A stretch of DNA of 64,000 nt from Melitaea cinxia (taxonomy: Eukaryota; Arthropoda; Insecta; Lepidoptera; Nymphalidae), in contig NC_059395.1 of assembly GCF_905220565.1 (NCBI RefSeq), forward strand, positions 9,899,289 to 9,963,288. Direction: 5' to 3'. Every line of letters begins with the position of its first letter. Position 1 is the stretch's first letter. Positions 20,479 to 32,992 of the stretch are shown piece by piece. The translations under genes and the position numbers were made by a program. Under the pieces are notes generated by a model. The model saw only the letters and a program-made list of their open reading frames with translations, was not told the DNA's origin and searched no databases.

Positions 20479-22544
20479 AACGAATACAATATTTAAGTTG
20501 TCATAAATTGCAGAATGCAAAATAACTAAATACATTAATTTTTGCTCCGAAATAAAATCCTAAATAAATTTTCGAGGCCTCAATGCGATGGTTTAAAAGA
20601 TTGATCACTCGTGGCACGAAATCTAAAATGGAAAACCAATTCTCGCGATCATTTCGATCGAAATCCGATTAAAAAACTTACTCCGTGACGGTACCACAAT
20701 AAAACACCACAACAACAAAACGAGGAACAATCATATACGAAAAGAGAATTGAATTTATCATTGAGAAGGAACGAAAGAAAGAAATGATAAATGATGCGGG
20801 GAGCCCGAGAAGCCGGCGGTGCGAGAGAGACGGCGTCCACGTTCGGTCAACTAGCGTCCGCGCCGATGATTTATCGTTTCTCAACAGGGATTGGCCGATT
20901 CAGTACTTAAAAGATTTATAGATCCTTGTGGTGCATGCTTGGTAGGAGCGTTTTCTTATTATAAATCTCACTCCTGCACATGAAGTCGCCATTGCCTCCT
21001 CGGCTGCCCGAAGAAGAAATTAAAAAATATGTTAACATATTGTGCTCGTACTCATCTGGACGGACTCGTAGAACATGAGGGATAATTGGCTCACGGAGTT
21101 AATGGGCTTGATCACGTAGACTTATGAATAACTTTAGAAGCATGCTAAGCGATATATGTAATTGATTACGATACACTTTATACTGGTTTTTAAATTATAA
21201 AACTTGGTAAAATTAATTTTTGATTTATCGACTAAAAATAACTTGACGTGGCCAGTAAAAATGTAATTTCAAAGAAAAACTTAATATTGTTGTTTCTTTA
21301 ACATCTTAACCCAGTTCAAATGTAGAGCGTAGCTTAAACCAAATTATACATTAGTATTAATCGTTACATAGTTTAACCCTTATTTCACTGTCGACCTTGA
21401 AACAACTAAACCTAAAAGTTTATAAAATATACTAAAGTTTATAAAACTTAGAATAATTTGATGGCAAATTTGTTTTATATTTTAATTATTATGGTACAAA
21501 AACAGATCGTCAACGACAGATATTATTATTTTTAAAAATCCCAACAAAATGTCTAAACGTTTGTCATCTAAGTTACGTGTAAATAACAAATCATTTTTTG
21601 AAGTAAAACTTCATTACTAATCATTACGCACGCTTGACTTGGAGAGTAAGCTGGTGGATGCGTGACGAGAGCGTTACAAAAATGTGATAAGTTGAGAGAG
21701 AGATATAAGTTAGTGAATATAGAAAGAGAAAGAGTTACGTTTCGTAAGTTTTACTTTAGTCGTGTGGTCTAAAGCACACTCGTTTTTTATAATGATTTGC
21801 TAAAAAAATTCAAAGGAATATATATAGGAATAGGAAGGAATCAAAGATGGAATTTTTTATACTAGATGTAACTATTGTTCAGTTATTTAATTAGTAACGC
21901 ACGGGTCGGGAGTAGTCGCCGCCGCCCGACGGCCGCCGTCGGCGCGTCCCCATCTAGATAAGATCTCTGCGTGTGACACCTGGCTCCGCCCCTTCACAAC
22001 CCCGGCTATTACCTTTTTTGTTTATGCACCCATGTGTAGTAAATAGAAAAATCATACCCTTCATGACGTCCATATTCGCGCTGCGTTCAAAAATACTTGG
22101 AAATGAAATCTCAATCAACACAAGGACTTCTTTGCGTTAGAAAATTACACATTTACAATTTACTCTACTATATTTAATTGTTTATTAAATATTTTGTATA
22201 TTTATTAAAATTAAATTTTTATGTCAGTTAGTTGAAAAAAAAAACAGGTACTTCAGCTTAAATTTGAAAACTGGTCAAGAATTCTCTACTTCTGGTAAGT
22301 ATATTTTTTCCTACTAATAACAAAATACCTTGTAGTTAGACATGAGAACAAAAGTAAAATATCCTAATTATCATAGTATTCAATATATACCATAGGTATA
22401 TTAAAAGAAAAACAAATAATTTTATGTAGGCGTGCAACGAATATTTTTTATTACTGATTTAACAACAGCAGCGGTCTGTCAAATACATAGATTAATATAT
22501 ATTTGGAAAAAAATCAGTACAATATATTATTTCAGATTACAATT
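20479..22544. other. AT-rich DNA, nothing recognised except a GC-rich hairpin
   Basis: Short open frames at 20649-20884 are unlike any known protein. A GC-rich island at about 21900-22010 contains a perfect 17-base hairpin at 21926-21942. No gene is supported. Confidence 0.4.
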
Positions 22545-22800
22545 TTATAAGATCAAAAACAAAAACAACTTTATTTAAATATTCTTCAAAAGCACCTTCG
22601 AGTCGTCATTTCAAAAATTATTATAATTTATATAATTAGATAATTATTTTTAATAGTAAAGCTACCACCGATTAGGAATGTAAATTCTGCACAGAAGAAT
22701 CGGCAAAAAACTCCGCAGTTACACTTTTGAAAATAATATACAAAGTGTGTTTTAGTCCAAAATTAGTAATATCTTGCATGAAAAATACATCGTCACTAAG
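22545..22800 (-). repeat. Interspersed repeat, LINE 3'-end type
   Basis: Same family and orientation as 2525-2765: AAAGCTACCACCGATTAGGAATG, GAATCGGCAAAAAACTCCGC and CTTTTGAAAATAATATAC are shared. Confidence 0.6.
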
Positions 22801-25149
22801 TCCACACATTACCAACTATGTATTTATCTATTAATGTCTTTTTAATTAACACGTTTAATTTATATTGAGATAATTGCAAATCTGTTGCTAGGGTTTTGTT
22901 ATATATGCGGAATGCGGATACTGTGCCCAGAAAGGAGACGTTTACTTAGCGCAGTTGGAAACTTAGAGTATAAAAATAAAGTTTATTATATAAGTACAAA
23001 TAACAACGAGGACTAATTCGACGACAGCGGATACGATATGGCGCAGTGATGGATCTGGTAGGTTCGATCTTGACTTATGACAAATGGTTTTAAGTACATA
23101 TAGGTCACACAGGTGTTTGTTTCTTATTTCTATCATTGATAAGATCTCCTTTTCACCTAGTTAAGTAAGAGTATTGCTAATTTCTTTAACGTAATTTGAA
23201 ATGTGTAATAAAGTATTAATAAACAAATGATAAATGATTTAATTGTTTTGTTTATGTGTTGTATGTAGTTTTTCAAATTCTCCACATGACATTATATTTT
23301 ATCAATTTGTGCATAGGTATAGAATACGGCATCACAAGATTTTTTGTATATATGACTAGGTCGGCAAGTAAGCGTACGGTCCACCTGATGGTTTTATTTC
23401 TCTTAATGTGAATTTTACTAAGTTCTGCACACCTACAAACGGCCGCTCTTGTACGTCGTAAGACCTCGGCTGGTAGAGAACGCTTTTGACCACGCTTTCA
23501 TTAGCTTGGATTGTATGTATGTATGTAATGGAATCTTTGAGCATAATTTTCACCAATTTACAGAAGTTTGATTAATTTGAAACTTTGCACTCGCATCAAG
23601 GACCGATGACAATGCAATAATTCAATAACAGTTTCTCAATATCCTTATTAGGACCGCCAGGAATAATAAAATTCTTTCGTGGATGCCCTGTAAGGAAGTA
23701 AGAGAGATAAAGCTAGCGCGCGATCTGCGCATGCCTGCAGTTTCGGAATTACTCTTTCGCTCGGGCACAGCACAACGGAAGCAGATACTTTTTCAAACTT
23801 ACCTTGTTTATTCGTTAATAGCTGTTTCCCGCCCGCTTCGCGTGGCGTAAGTTAATTATTATAAAATAGAATAGTTATTCTTTTATTGTTTATATTAATA
23901 ACGGAAAACTATCAGATGTCCGCAAATAATTAATTGAAAAATCTAACTAAAAAATAAAAATAAATTATAGTTTAAGAAAATTAAAAAACCACGCTATTCT
24001 AGCTATACTGGAACTAAAAAGTAGAAAATAATTTTTAATTAGAAGAAGTTTATATTACTATAGTATTGTTAGTAGTAGATCGAACAATCAATCATAATTA
24101 ATTACTTCAAAATAAAATTATAATAAAATTTAAGTTATTAAGAGAATCAATTTAATTCAAAGTAAAAAGCGTGGCGGTGCTTGATATATTAAATGTAACA
24201 ATTATTCTACTTGCAACTATCTATGTTCGGAGAGTCATAAAAACATAGTAGAAAGTTATGAAAATATAGTAAAATGAAATATACTATCACAGTTGATTAA
24301 TGTACCCAGTCATCGTATTCAACACTTATTAAAACAATTTCTTTTGGAACAGATATTCATCACATGCAGAATAAAGAAATAAGTACAAATCGCATATCGT
24401 ATAACCAACCTTGATATAATTTGTCAAAAAAATTATTGAACTTTTATTGATTCCGATCACATACTCTTAGTATGGGCCGAACCGGAGATTTATTTCTGAT
24501 AATTTAAAAATACCTCTTTAAATCTTGCTTGTAAATCGGACACTTTTATTAATTGAATTTATTTTAGTTTCGAGAGCCTTATCTGGGGACTAGTTTGAAC
24601 CGATCGGATAATCAGCCGTTTATCATAGGGATCGATAGCCAAAGAAATGCTCTCGATTGTAAGACAATCAGCGTAACGCAAAAAACTTCATGATAAATCC
24701 TGTCAGCTAAAATTGCAAATATATTCCGTCGAGGTGCAAAAAAGAATGTATCATAAAATACAATAGACTTTGAATTCTGATGCATGCAACCCGGGCGGTC
24801 GTTTTTCGGGCGGCCCTCTCTGTAAACTCTGAAATCTTTATTTATTAGAATCATCAAATTATTAAAAGTCGCGTGTTTTATGTTAACTGTATATGTTGGC
24901 AGTAAAAAAAAATTAATCATACAAAGCCAAATATATTGGCTAACGTTTAAACGCACGTTCAGAAAAACAAAATACTTATTATAATTTTGATTTATTTTTA
25001 TCGTTCTTCATATAATTAGAATATTTAATTACGTTTGTTAAATATGTGTAATACAAAACAAGATGTAGTAGTTTATTTCTGGAACTTACTAATTTATTTA
25101 TCTAATTCTTAAAAGACGAGCTACTTAAAACTATTCGCTGTCATGTTAT
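22801..25149. other. AT-rich DNA with one repeat scrap
   Basis: At 23349-23470 the words CTAGGTCGGCAAGTAAGCG and ACGGTCCACCTGATGG recall a common lepidopteran repeat; the rest shows no gene or recognised element. The open frame at 24612-24956 on the minus strand encodes nothing I recognise. Confidence 0.4.
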
Positions 25150-25975
25150 TACCGACTAGAAAAAAGGTCAGGCTCAACCAGATCATGTATCTGGACCGGA
25201 TCAGGATAGAATGAGGCATGCCAGATCCGGCAATCTCTATCAGGACCAGGTCTGGTCCAGACAAGGATAGCCTGATGTAAAATATAATCAAGTATGGTAA
25301 GGCATACTGGATCAGAACCCGGTCCGATCCAGATCAGGATAGCCTGATGTAAAATATAATCAAGTATGGTAAGGCATACTAGATAAGGACCCGGTCCGGT
25401 CCAGATCAGGATAGCCTGAAAGAAATTACGTGAACTGAGCCTGAATCGCGCTATTAATGTTTTTAAGCGCACTTAGTATAGGTATATACAGTTATCAGGA
25501 CAGTCTAGCACGGAGTCCATTTCAACACAGTGGAGCAGTCGTAAGTAATAGGAAATAGTTAATTAGTAGTTAATTATTAGAAGTTAATAAATAAAATTTA
25601 ACTAATAATTATAATTAATTAATAACATAAAAATAAATAAAAATATTTAATATTTAATTAAAGTAAAAACATAAATAAATAATACATTGGAAAAAATAAA
25701 CGAAAATAAATATCATAATAATTATGTAAAGTAACATATTTATAATATCAAATCGCTTTTTTTGTTAAACAATTTTATCAAGAATACACATTCGTGTTTT
25801 TTAAAAGGACCGGACCGAACTGGCTGATCAGGATGAGATGAGATTTCCTGATCTGGACCTGATCAGGAAATCTCATCTCATCCTGATCAAGTCCAGACCA
25901 ATCATCTGTGTTACATGCCTTATCTATCTCCTGATCAGGCATGCCTGATCCGGTCCGTCTAAGGAAGACGAAAAA
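25150..25975. repeat. Foldback region built of GATCAGG/CCTGATC words
   Basis: The left part has a tandem duplication of about 83 bp (25270-25420, GATAGCCTGATGTAAAATAT each time). The right part has a perfect hairpin, 25825-25853 with 25861-25889. The outer ends are roughly inverted (TCTGGACCGGATCAGGAT at 25188 against CCTGATCCGGTCC at 25946). The region between, about 25480-25800, is AT-rich. It looks like a foldback or MITE-type element; I do not know the family. Confidence 0.6.
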
Positions 25976-26495
25976 ATTTCTACTCGGGTTATTTAGAACA
26001 TGTCAAGCTATTATTTAGAGAACAGCCTTATAAAGAAGAAGATAACATGTAGGGGGTTATATTTGTAGGTGAACATTTAAATGGTAAATGTTAAGTAGAG
26101 GTACATAAATAAACTTATCTTTATCACCAACCGGCAGGTGTGTTAACGTAAAATGTCGTTTAACGATAAAATTAAAACTAACATCTCAATCGTGTCCTGA
26201 ATGCAAATGAAAGATGTAAAGGTATAGACAGATAGCAGTGAAACGGCGGGAGCACATTGTTTCGCTATCAGGACAACTGTTTTGACGGCCGCCTATCGCG
26301 ACCGAGACGTGTGATCCCGTGTCGCAACTAAATAAACTTACATTATTATTAGAATACGAGCGACAATCGCGAATTATTTGAAGATTGCTTTACTAGTAAA
26401 AAAAAAAACTATATGTATTTCTTTTGTCACCTAAATTGTGTCAAAGATGTGTTGATGATGTTTCATTTTATTTGTCAGTTATATTTTGTGTGTAA
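25976..26495. other. AT-rich DNA, nothing recognised
   Basis: No gene, RNA gene or recognised repeat. Confidence 0.4.
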
Positions 26496-27051
26496 TCCTA
26501 CTTATATTATAAACGCGAAAGTTTATATGTATGGTTGTATGGTTATATGGATACATGGATGTTTGTTCCTCTTTCACACAAAAACGACTGTATGTATTTT
26601 AATGAAAGCTTACAATAATATAGCTTGTACATTTGAATAACACATAGGCTATAATTTTTAAAGATAGGGTGTGAATTGTCCAAAATATAGCGATAATTGT
26701 CAAGTAAGTCGGAAAAAAATCAGCCATCTGCGAGCTATTCTGGCGTACGCTGCAAAAACTGTAGAGTTTACACGTATATAACGTACGAGAGAAATGTTTA
26801 TCTTAATTAGTCCTACAAAAAAGTGCGCGAAAGCATATATCTATCTTTTATGAGTAAGCCATTATCGCAAAAACAGTGAACCATAAATACAATAAAAAAT
26901 TATGATATATTACTAATGCACATTTGGTGGTAACAAATTGATTTTTATGTCAGAGAACCAATTTTGGTGAATTTTGGTAATATTGAGATGATAATAAGCT
27001 ACTCGAAGTACTTTCTAATCCTGCGCAGATGAAGTCGCGGGTACCAGCTAG
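26496..27051 (+). mobile_element. Helitron-like non-autonomous element
   Basis: It starts TCCTACTTATATTATAAACG between A and T, and ends with a hairpin of 6-bp arms (CCTGCG...CGCGGG, one wobble) followed by TACCAGCTAG and then T. Start and end words are those of the very common lepidopteran Helitron family known as Lep1-type. At 556 bp it encodes nothing; the open frame at 26413-26640 is chance. Confidence 0.8.
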
Positions 27052-27897
27052 TATATTATAAGTAATTTAGAATATTCAAGCCTTATGTACATCTAAATAC
27101 GTTTATATATATATTTCGTTCGTCTATTTTTGTTAGACATACTACTTACTATCTATACGACTATCTATTGTTAAGTTACATTTTATGAAAATATTAGAGT
27201 GAGCAACATATGTAGTAAATAACTAAGATATGATTATTAAATGTTTTGGATTCGTCCCGGTCCTAAACAAAAAAGCAATCTATAGGACGTCATGGATGTA
27301 CTTTTTATAACTTATGTTTCCCCTTTGCTTACACAGAGGGATATAATTCACACAAATCTTTATTTTTCTTTGTTCGTGAGGGTTGGGGCCTCCCGTGGAG
27401 TGCTGATGATGAGTTATGAGGAGCAGTAGGCCTAGACCGGAACCCGGAAGTCGCCTCTCCATGCCTGGCCATCCCGCCCCACTTCCGATACCAATCGACG
27501 GGCTTTAGCTAACACTGCTATATTATTTCATAATTTATTGGTAATATTGATTTCAATACCTTAGAGTTTCACATAGCTGTGTTTTGCTCTAAATTGTTTC
27601 ATACACATACGCCTGATGGTTTTGTGATACACATTGATTCTGATGTAATATGTCTCTTTTTTAATTGATCGTTACTATATTAATTCCAATCCTCACTACA
27701 TACTAAGAACATCTGAAAATTTTTGTCGAAAACAATTTAATTTACAGACACTTAAAAATAAACTCCTAAATTAATATAAAATAATATATTTTTTTACATA
27801 TTACTATAACACCACCACTCACACTCATTCATTAATAAAATAAAATTAATATTCAATTAATAAAATTAAATATATATATAATAAGTAAATGAGTAAG

Positions 27898-27961
<64 letters not shown>

Positions 27962-28337
27962 CTTACTACCTATAGCAACAAAAATATTATCATATTTTAA
28001 GAGTTAAAAGTTAATTTAGTTCAACGATCTTATGATCATTCTTTCATTGACAATACTAAAACCATAGCTTAGCGAAGTTCATAAGTGCGTGTAAGAAGGC
28101 GCGTGTCGGCGATATTCGGCGCAACAATATTCATAAATAACTTCAATAACAATGCGTGGACGAGACAGCCACGTGGCGACGCCGCGGCGCGTGCCGACCT
28201 CCGCCCTCCGCGCCGTAATTGTTTGCACTTATTAAATGTGTTCAGTTACTGCTCTTTACATTGTTTCACAACAACCTGCAATGATAGTCTGACAATTATA
28301 CCTTAAATGACTTTTAAACATATTTCAACACATTTCT
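27052..28337. other. AT-rich DNA with a TA microsatellite and a GC-rich patch
   Basis: No gene is supported. A GC-rich patch at about 28150-28225 interrupts otherwise AT-rich sequence; the open frame across it (28085-28306) has no recognisable product. Confidence 0.4.
27893..27966. repeat. TA microsatellite with inverted flanks
   Basis: About 29 TA units are bordered by GTAAGTAA on the left and TTACTTAC on the right, so the whole tract can fold into one hairpin. Confidence 0.9.
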
Positions 28338-28700
28338 CAAAATAAGAACTTTTTGCCTGTCTGTCAAGACCCTTTTTCTCAGCAACGCGTGGAGGTATCA
28401 AGCTTAAATTCATAACAAATACTGAGGTCTACTGTCCCTTAAAGCTGTGAAAAAAATAAAACTTCTAAGCCTAAGGAATCAAAAGATATAGCCGTTTATG
28501 TTACAAATATTCGCCACTCGCAGGGGAATCAAAACCTACAGGGTCTTGAAATTTGGTACCAAGCAACGTCTTATAGCACAGATAAAGGGAAAATTGCGAA
28601 AAGCATAAATTTTTAGTTAATAATAAAAATATTTTTAATAATTTTGTTTGTACGGAACCTTCGGTGCGCTAGTCCGACTCGCACTTGGCCGGTTTTTTTC
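28338..28700 (-). repeat. Interspersed repeat, relative of 5240-5990
   Basis: It starts with TTTTTGCCTGTCTGTCAAGACC and ends with GTCCGACTCGCACTTGG-CCGG before a T run, which is the inverse of the start of the repeat at 5240. Characteristic words inside are ACGCGTGGAGGTATCAAGC and AGGGGAATCAAAACCTACAGG. It is a familiar lepidopteran repeat with no coding capacity that I can see. Confidence 0.6.
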
Positions 28701-29739
28701 TTCAGATTTAATACCGGGGAGTTTTAAGGCTTCACTTTTTATAAGCCAAACAAAATAGAAACATGGGTATTGAAATGTAAATTATGCATAAAAAATATTG
28801 GAAAAACGGAAAAACCCGAAATATCTGATGATTAAGAAAATATTTTCATTGCTACACTCAAATGAGTGCATGTATAGATGTTGTACCTATGTACCTACGT
28901 AAGATATCGCTACCTATTTGTTTGATGTATACTTACTATCTGCGAATCGTGTCTTCCTTATTATTTTCGAAATTAATTAGAAAATATAGAGCTACACTTT
29001 CATAATTCGTATCAATTCTATTTGCTAATTTAAAACAAAATAATATTTGTTTATATTTTTAAAAGATTTAATTTTATTCTCACTACTAACAATGTGTTTT
29101 AACACATTCTGCAGCGTTGCACCCACTTTTGATAAAAGTGGGTGCAACGCTGCAGAAAGCATTCCAGTCAGGAAACGATGTACTTCCAACTGGCAATCGT
29201 AGTTCCTCTCTACAATTCGGTTTCAATTTCAACCGAAATACTTTTTATTTCACTTTAAAAATTAAAAAACGTTGGATGAATAATTGAATATATACTGTTG
29301 GACCATAAATCAAGTAGAACCAAATAATTAATTAGATAATATATTTTATTACTTTCGTTATTAAGTATTAGTAAGTTCAACTTACTTTTCTAATTTATAG
29401 CTAAAAGCGTAAGTAGACCTCATTGTAGATATAACCATTAAAAAAATCTTCAATTCGATTCTTCAATTAAAGCTTCGAGTATCTAGTACTAGTATGGATT
29501 TGTAATAGAAGTTGTTAATTAATTTGTATTTTTTAAACCTTTTTAAAACATTCTTTTGTTAATTTTTTTTACAATATTTAGACGAATAGCTTGTTTGAAG
29601 CGCATGCTGTAACTGATTTTAAGAGGAACTATTTCTGTACTTAATACTGTTAGAATCGAGTATAATTAACTATTAGAATCAAGTATTAATATTTTTATAA
29701 TTAAGTTATAATTTAAAATTAGATTAATTGTTAGTATAT
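28701..29739. other. AT-rich DNA with one perfect hairpin
   Basis: Nothing is recognised except the hairpin at 29107-29157. Confidence 0.4.
29107..29157. repeat. Perfect 24-bp hairpin with 3-base loop
   Basis: 29107-29130 is the exact reverse complement of 29134-29157, with GAT between. The arms contain CTGCAGCGTTGCACCCAC. No neighbouring sequence extends the pairing. Confidence 0.95.
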
Positions 29740-30063
29740 GCTGTGTGGTTACGACATTAAGGAATATAGCCACCCCCTTCTTCCCGTGGGTGTTGTAAGA
29801 GGCGACTAAGGGATAACACAGTTCCACTACCACGAATTAACCTTAAAAAACCGACCGATGGCGAGATAACCACCCAACTACTGGGTTTGAAATACACAGG
29901 CCGAAGACGGGCAGCAGCATCTTCGGTGCGACAAAGCCAGCCCTCCCAACCCGCCTGCCCAGCGTGGTGACTATAGGCAAAACACATGAGTTCACGCCAT
30001 TTTTGGCTCGAACTTGTGGAGGCTTATGTCCAGTAGTGGACTGCGATAGGCTGATGCGATGCG
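29740..30063 (+). mobile_element. Short RTE-derived element, full length
   Basis: It is bounded by a 14-bp perfect duplication, AATTGTTAGTATAT, at 29726-29739 and 30064-30077. It starts GCTGTGTGGTTACGAC, contains the CACCCCC run, the RTE 5' UTR block, an ATGAGTTC word equal to the RTE ORF start, and ends with the RTE 3' end (CCAGTAGTGGACTGCGATAGG) and a short TGATGCGATGCG tail. Confidence 0.9.
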
Positions 30064-31619
30064 AATTGTTAGTATATATTGTTTATATGTAGCAATGTTT
30101 AAAATGAATGATGTTTACAGGGTACATTGAAATAAGAGGTTAGGTGTAAGAATAGTCACTTTGCAATGTCAGTCTTGAAGAAAATTTCAATGTAAACATA
30201 TTAAACAATGACATAAATTAGTGAATATTTTTGTGATCAGAGTTTATTTAATTGAAAATTGAACTAATTCTACAATAATTAAGCAACTTTCAAACTAACA
30301 ATTCGGTTAGTAGTTCTTATTAAAATATTTAATTAATTAAATAATAGGTTAGTAGTAGATAGTATTATTTCAGGTAATTCAAACGATTTCTAAAGAAATA
30401 TGAACCCGATAAGTCTTTTAGATATAAGTATCTATCATACTTAGATAGTAATTTTCGCCACTTTTGTCAGTTTAATTGATCAAACAATTTTTTATCAGTT
30501 TAATGAATTTTCCATTCGATTTAAAAAAAAACAGACAATAAAACTTTTCAATGACTTTTGAACAAAAAACTGACAGAAATCCATCGCAAACACACGAATA
30601 CAAACAAAAATTTTATATAAAAACATCGTAGATCATAGATTGGTCTGATTTCTGATAAAAAGCACCAACATCTGAGACGAAAGAAAAGATTAAGAAGGTA
30701 CCAAGGTACGGTCGACGAACTGTGAAGATGTGCACAAATAAACGCTGTATCAACCCTGATTGTATCTGTTTGTAATAAAGAAACAATTATACGCATAAGG
30801 GGGCGTTCATAAAATACGTGAGATGTTTAAGGGGGGAGGGGGTCGAGTCAAATCTCATCTAATCTTACGTTGGAGAGAGGGGGCCTCGGCAAATATCACG
30901 CATTTTTTTTCTGATTGAAACAAAAAAAAAACTATTTTGGTCCATTTAATCCAGATTGTACATGCTTAAAATTTAATCTTAAGCGTAATCGTAATACGAT
31001 TAAGATCATTTACTAATTCGTTCGAAAGAAAATAATTTCATTCATACTTCGACGTTATACATCTACTGACTGTTAAACCACCATATTTGTTTTATACCAA
31101 ATAGATCAGAACGAAGTTGAAGGAGCAGATGATTTTACTGAAAATCATATGGACATGTTGGTTCCAATAGTCTCTCTTGAGACCGCGCACGATTCTCCAT
31201 GAACTGAATTACAGTATATATTCTTTTTTTAATCACAGTAGTTAAGATTTAAGTATTCTATTGTTAAATTTTTATTACACTTATAATTAATCTCTCAGCA
31301 ATATTTACTTTTATTGATACTAGTCTTAGTAACTAGTCGTAAATAAAAGCAGGGAGCATTTTTTTCCTTTTTACAATAACAATCCAACGCATTTACGTAA
31401 GAAACCCACATTTTGAAAAATCTCATGTGAGATTGGGGGTTGGGGGAGGGCGCTTAGTTTGCTTACATTAGAATACGGTATGCCTATTCTAGAAAAGTTA
31501 AGGCTTTTGAATTTTGATATTAAAATATGACGGTATAATAAAGAAAATCAATTTAACGATTCTCGTATTTATACTACCAATCAGACTCAAAAAGTATATT
31601 CGTTATTATTATTTACTTT
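30064..31619. other. AT-rich DNA with a G-rich repeat-like block
   Basis: About 30803-30905 holds CATAAAATACGTGAGATG and GGGGGGAGGGGGTCGAG, and 31420-31460 holds a similar CATGTGAGATTGGGGG run; these could be the ends of one transposon of about 660 bp, but I cannot show inverted or duplicated termini. No gene is seen; the minus-strand open frame at 30548-30796 is not recognised. Confidence 0.35.
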
Positions 31620-32025
31620 TTAACCGACTTCCAAAAAAGGAGGAGGTTTTCAATTCGACTGTATTTTTTTTTAATATATGTTACTTCAAAACTTTTGACT
31701 GGATGGACCGATTTCGACATTTTTTTTAATCGAAAGGTGGTGTGTGTCATTTGGTCCCACTTAAATTTATTTGAGATCTAACAACAACTTTTCGAGTAAT
31801 ATCTAATAATGCCTTTTTACTTGACTATTTTTTCGTCGACCTACGTTGTATTATGCCACATAACTTTTTACTGGGTGGACTGATTTTGATAATTTTTAAT
31901 TTAATCGAAAGCTGATGTTTATTTTGTGGTCACATTTAAATTTCATCGAGACCTGATAACAACTATTAGTAATTTACTTGACTATAATATTTTCGTCTAC
32001 CTACGTTGTATTATGTTTGAACAAG
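31620..32025 (+). repeat. Dispersed repeat with GACTTC ends, diverged copy
   Basis: It starts AACCGACTTCCAAAAAAGG and contains two tandem versions of the block ACTGG(A/G)TGGACCGATTTCGA / TTAATCGAAAG / GACTATTTTTTCGTC-ACCTACGTTGTATTATG. This is the family of 60462-60900, with an internal partial duplication. Confidence 0.6.
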
Positions 32026-32125
32026 TGTTGTTAATGTGAACTGCGTTTATTGAAATTTCACCGCTGTCACCCTGCATAATTATGTTCTATTGTTTAAAGG
32101 TCGATAGTTTTTTTTTTTCATATGT

Positions 32126-32515
32126 ACGATTTTATTTTTGTGTTTCACACATTAGGAATTCTAAACATTTTTGAATATCATATTAAAAATTGACCGTTCC
32201 AGCGGGGATCGAACCCGCGTCTCCGACTGACCGTGTCGGCGCTCTAGCCAATTAAGCTATGGAACGATGTACCCGCTAGATCGAAATTTTTGATATGATG
32301 ATTTTATTTTCGGTTTAAGCGAACCGTGGCGCCGTCTATAGTGAGTTCTTTACAGAAACCCGTAACTATTCAAAGTTTCATATTACAATGATAATCTTTG
32401 ACAGGAGACGACACCATGCTATTTTTAATACGTACGATTTTATTTTTGTGTTACCCACACATTAGGAATTCTAAAAATTTTTGAATATCATATCAAAAGT
32501 TGGCCGTTCCAGCGG
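32126..32515. repeat. Tandem duplication of about 307 bp starting in the tRNA-like gene flank
   Basis: 32126-32207 and 32433-32515 are close copies (ACGATTTTATTTTTGTGTT, CACACATTAGGAATTCTAAA, TTTTTGAATATCATAT, CCGTTCCAGCGG). The second copy stops 12 bases into the tRNA-like gene, so only the first unit has a complete one. Confidence 0.85.
32194..32266 (-). tRNA. tRNA-like gene, anticodon GGT (Thr by code), unusual loop
   Basis: The minus strand folds into a full cloverleaf of 73 bases: acceptor CGTTCCA/TGGAACG, D arm GCTT/GAGC, anticodon arm CCGAC/GTCGG, T arm GCGGG-TTCGATC-CCCGC. A TTTTT run follows within ten bases. The anticodon loop is ACGGTCA, so position 33 is C instead of the near-universal U, and the anticodon GGT is one that eukaryotic tRNA-Thr genes normally lack. 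It may be a pseudogene or a tRNA-derived repeat that keeps Pol III signals. Confidence 0.6.
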
Positions 32516-32992
32516 TTATTTTTTCAGTTAAAATAAGGTTTTTGTGCTTCCGGACTGTCCAGCTGCTATCCTAGAATAAAAAACTAAATATGCCAATAAT
32601 AATATCCTTTTTAAACACAAATAAGTCTTAATTATAAATTTTTTTACCACGAATTTTTATATCTTATAATCATCAATGGTGTATTTTATGAATTATGATA
32701 TTTTTGCCAATTTTATCGGTTTTATTAAGTAAAGTAAAACCAACTTTGAAATCTATATTATATTTAATTAATAATATTTACATAATATTTTCCATAGTTA
32801 TGGATCCGTAAATATTGTTTAGGCCTTTGAACCCTATAAAGTGTAAGGGGTGCAACCCCTAAACGAACAATCGGCTTTAAGCAAGCATATAAAATCATCT
32901 ATAGCATTTAAAATCACTTTTATCAAAATATACTTATAATAAAATATTGAAAGAAAAATTAATTACTATATAGTAAGTGTTCAAAAAGTTAC
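32516..32992. other. AT-rich DNA, nothing recognised
   Basis: No gene or element is recognised between the tRNA-like duplication and the tRNA-Ser gene. Confidence 0.4.

Noticed and set aside
25149..25472. 107-codon frame with tandem ILIWTGPG-type repeats
   Set aside because: The repetition comes from the 83-bp DNA tandem duplication in a foldback element; there is no sign of a real protein.
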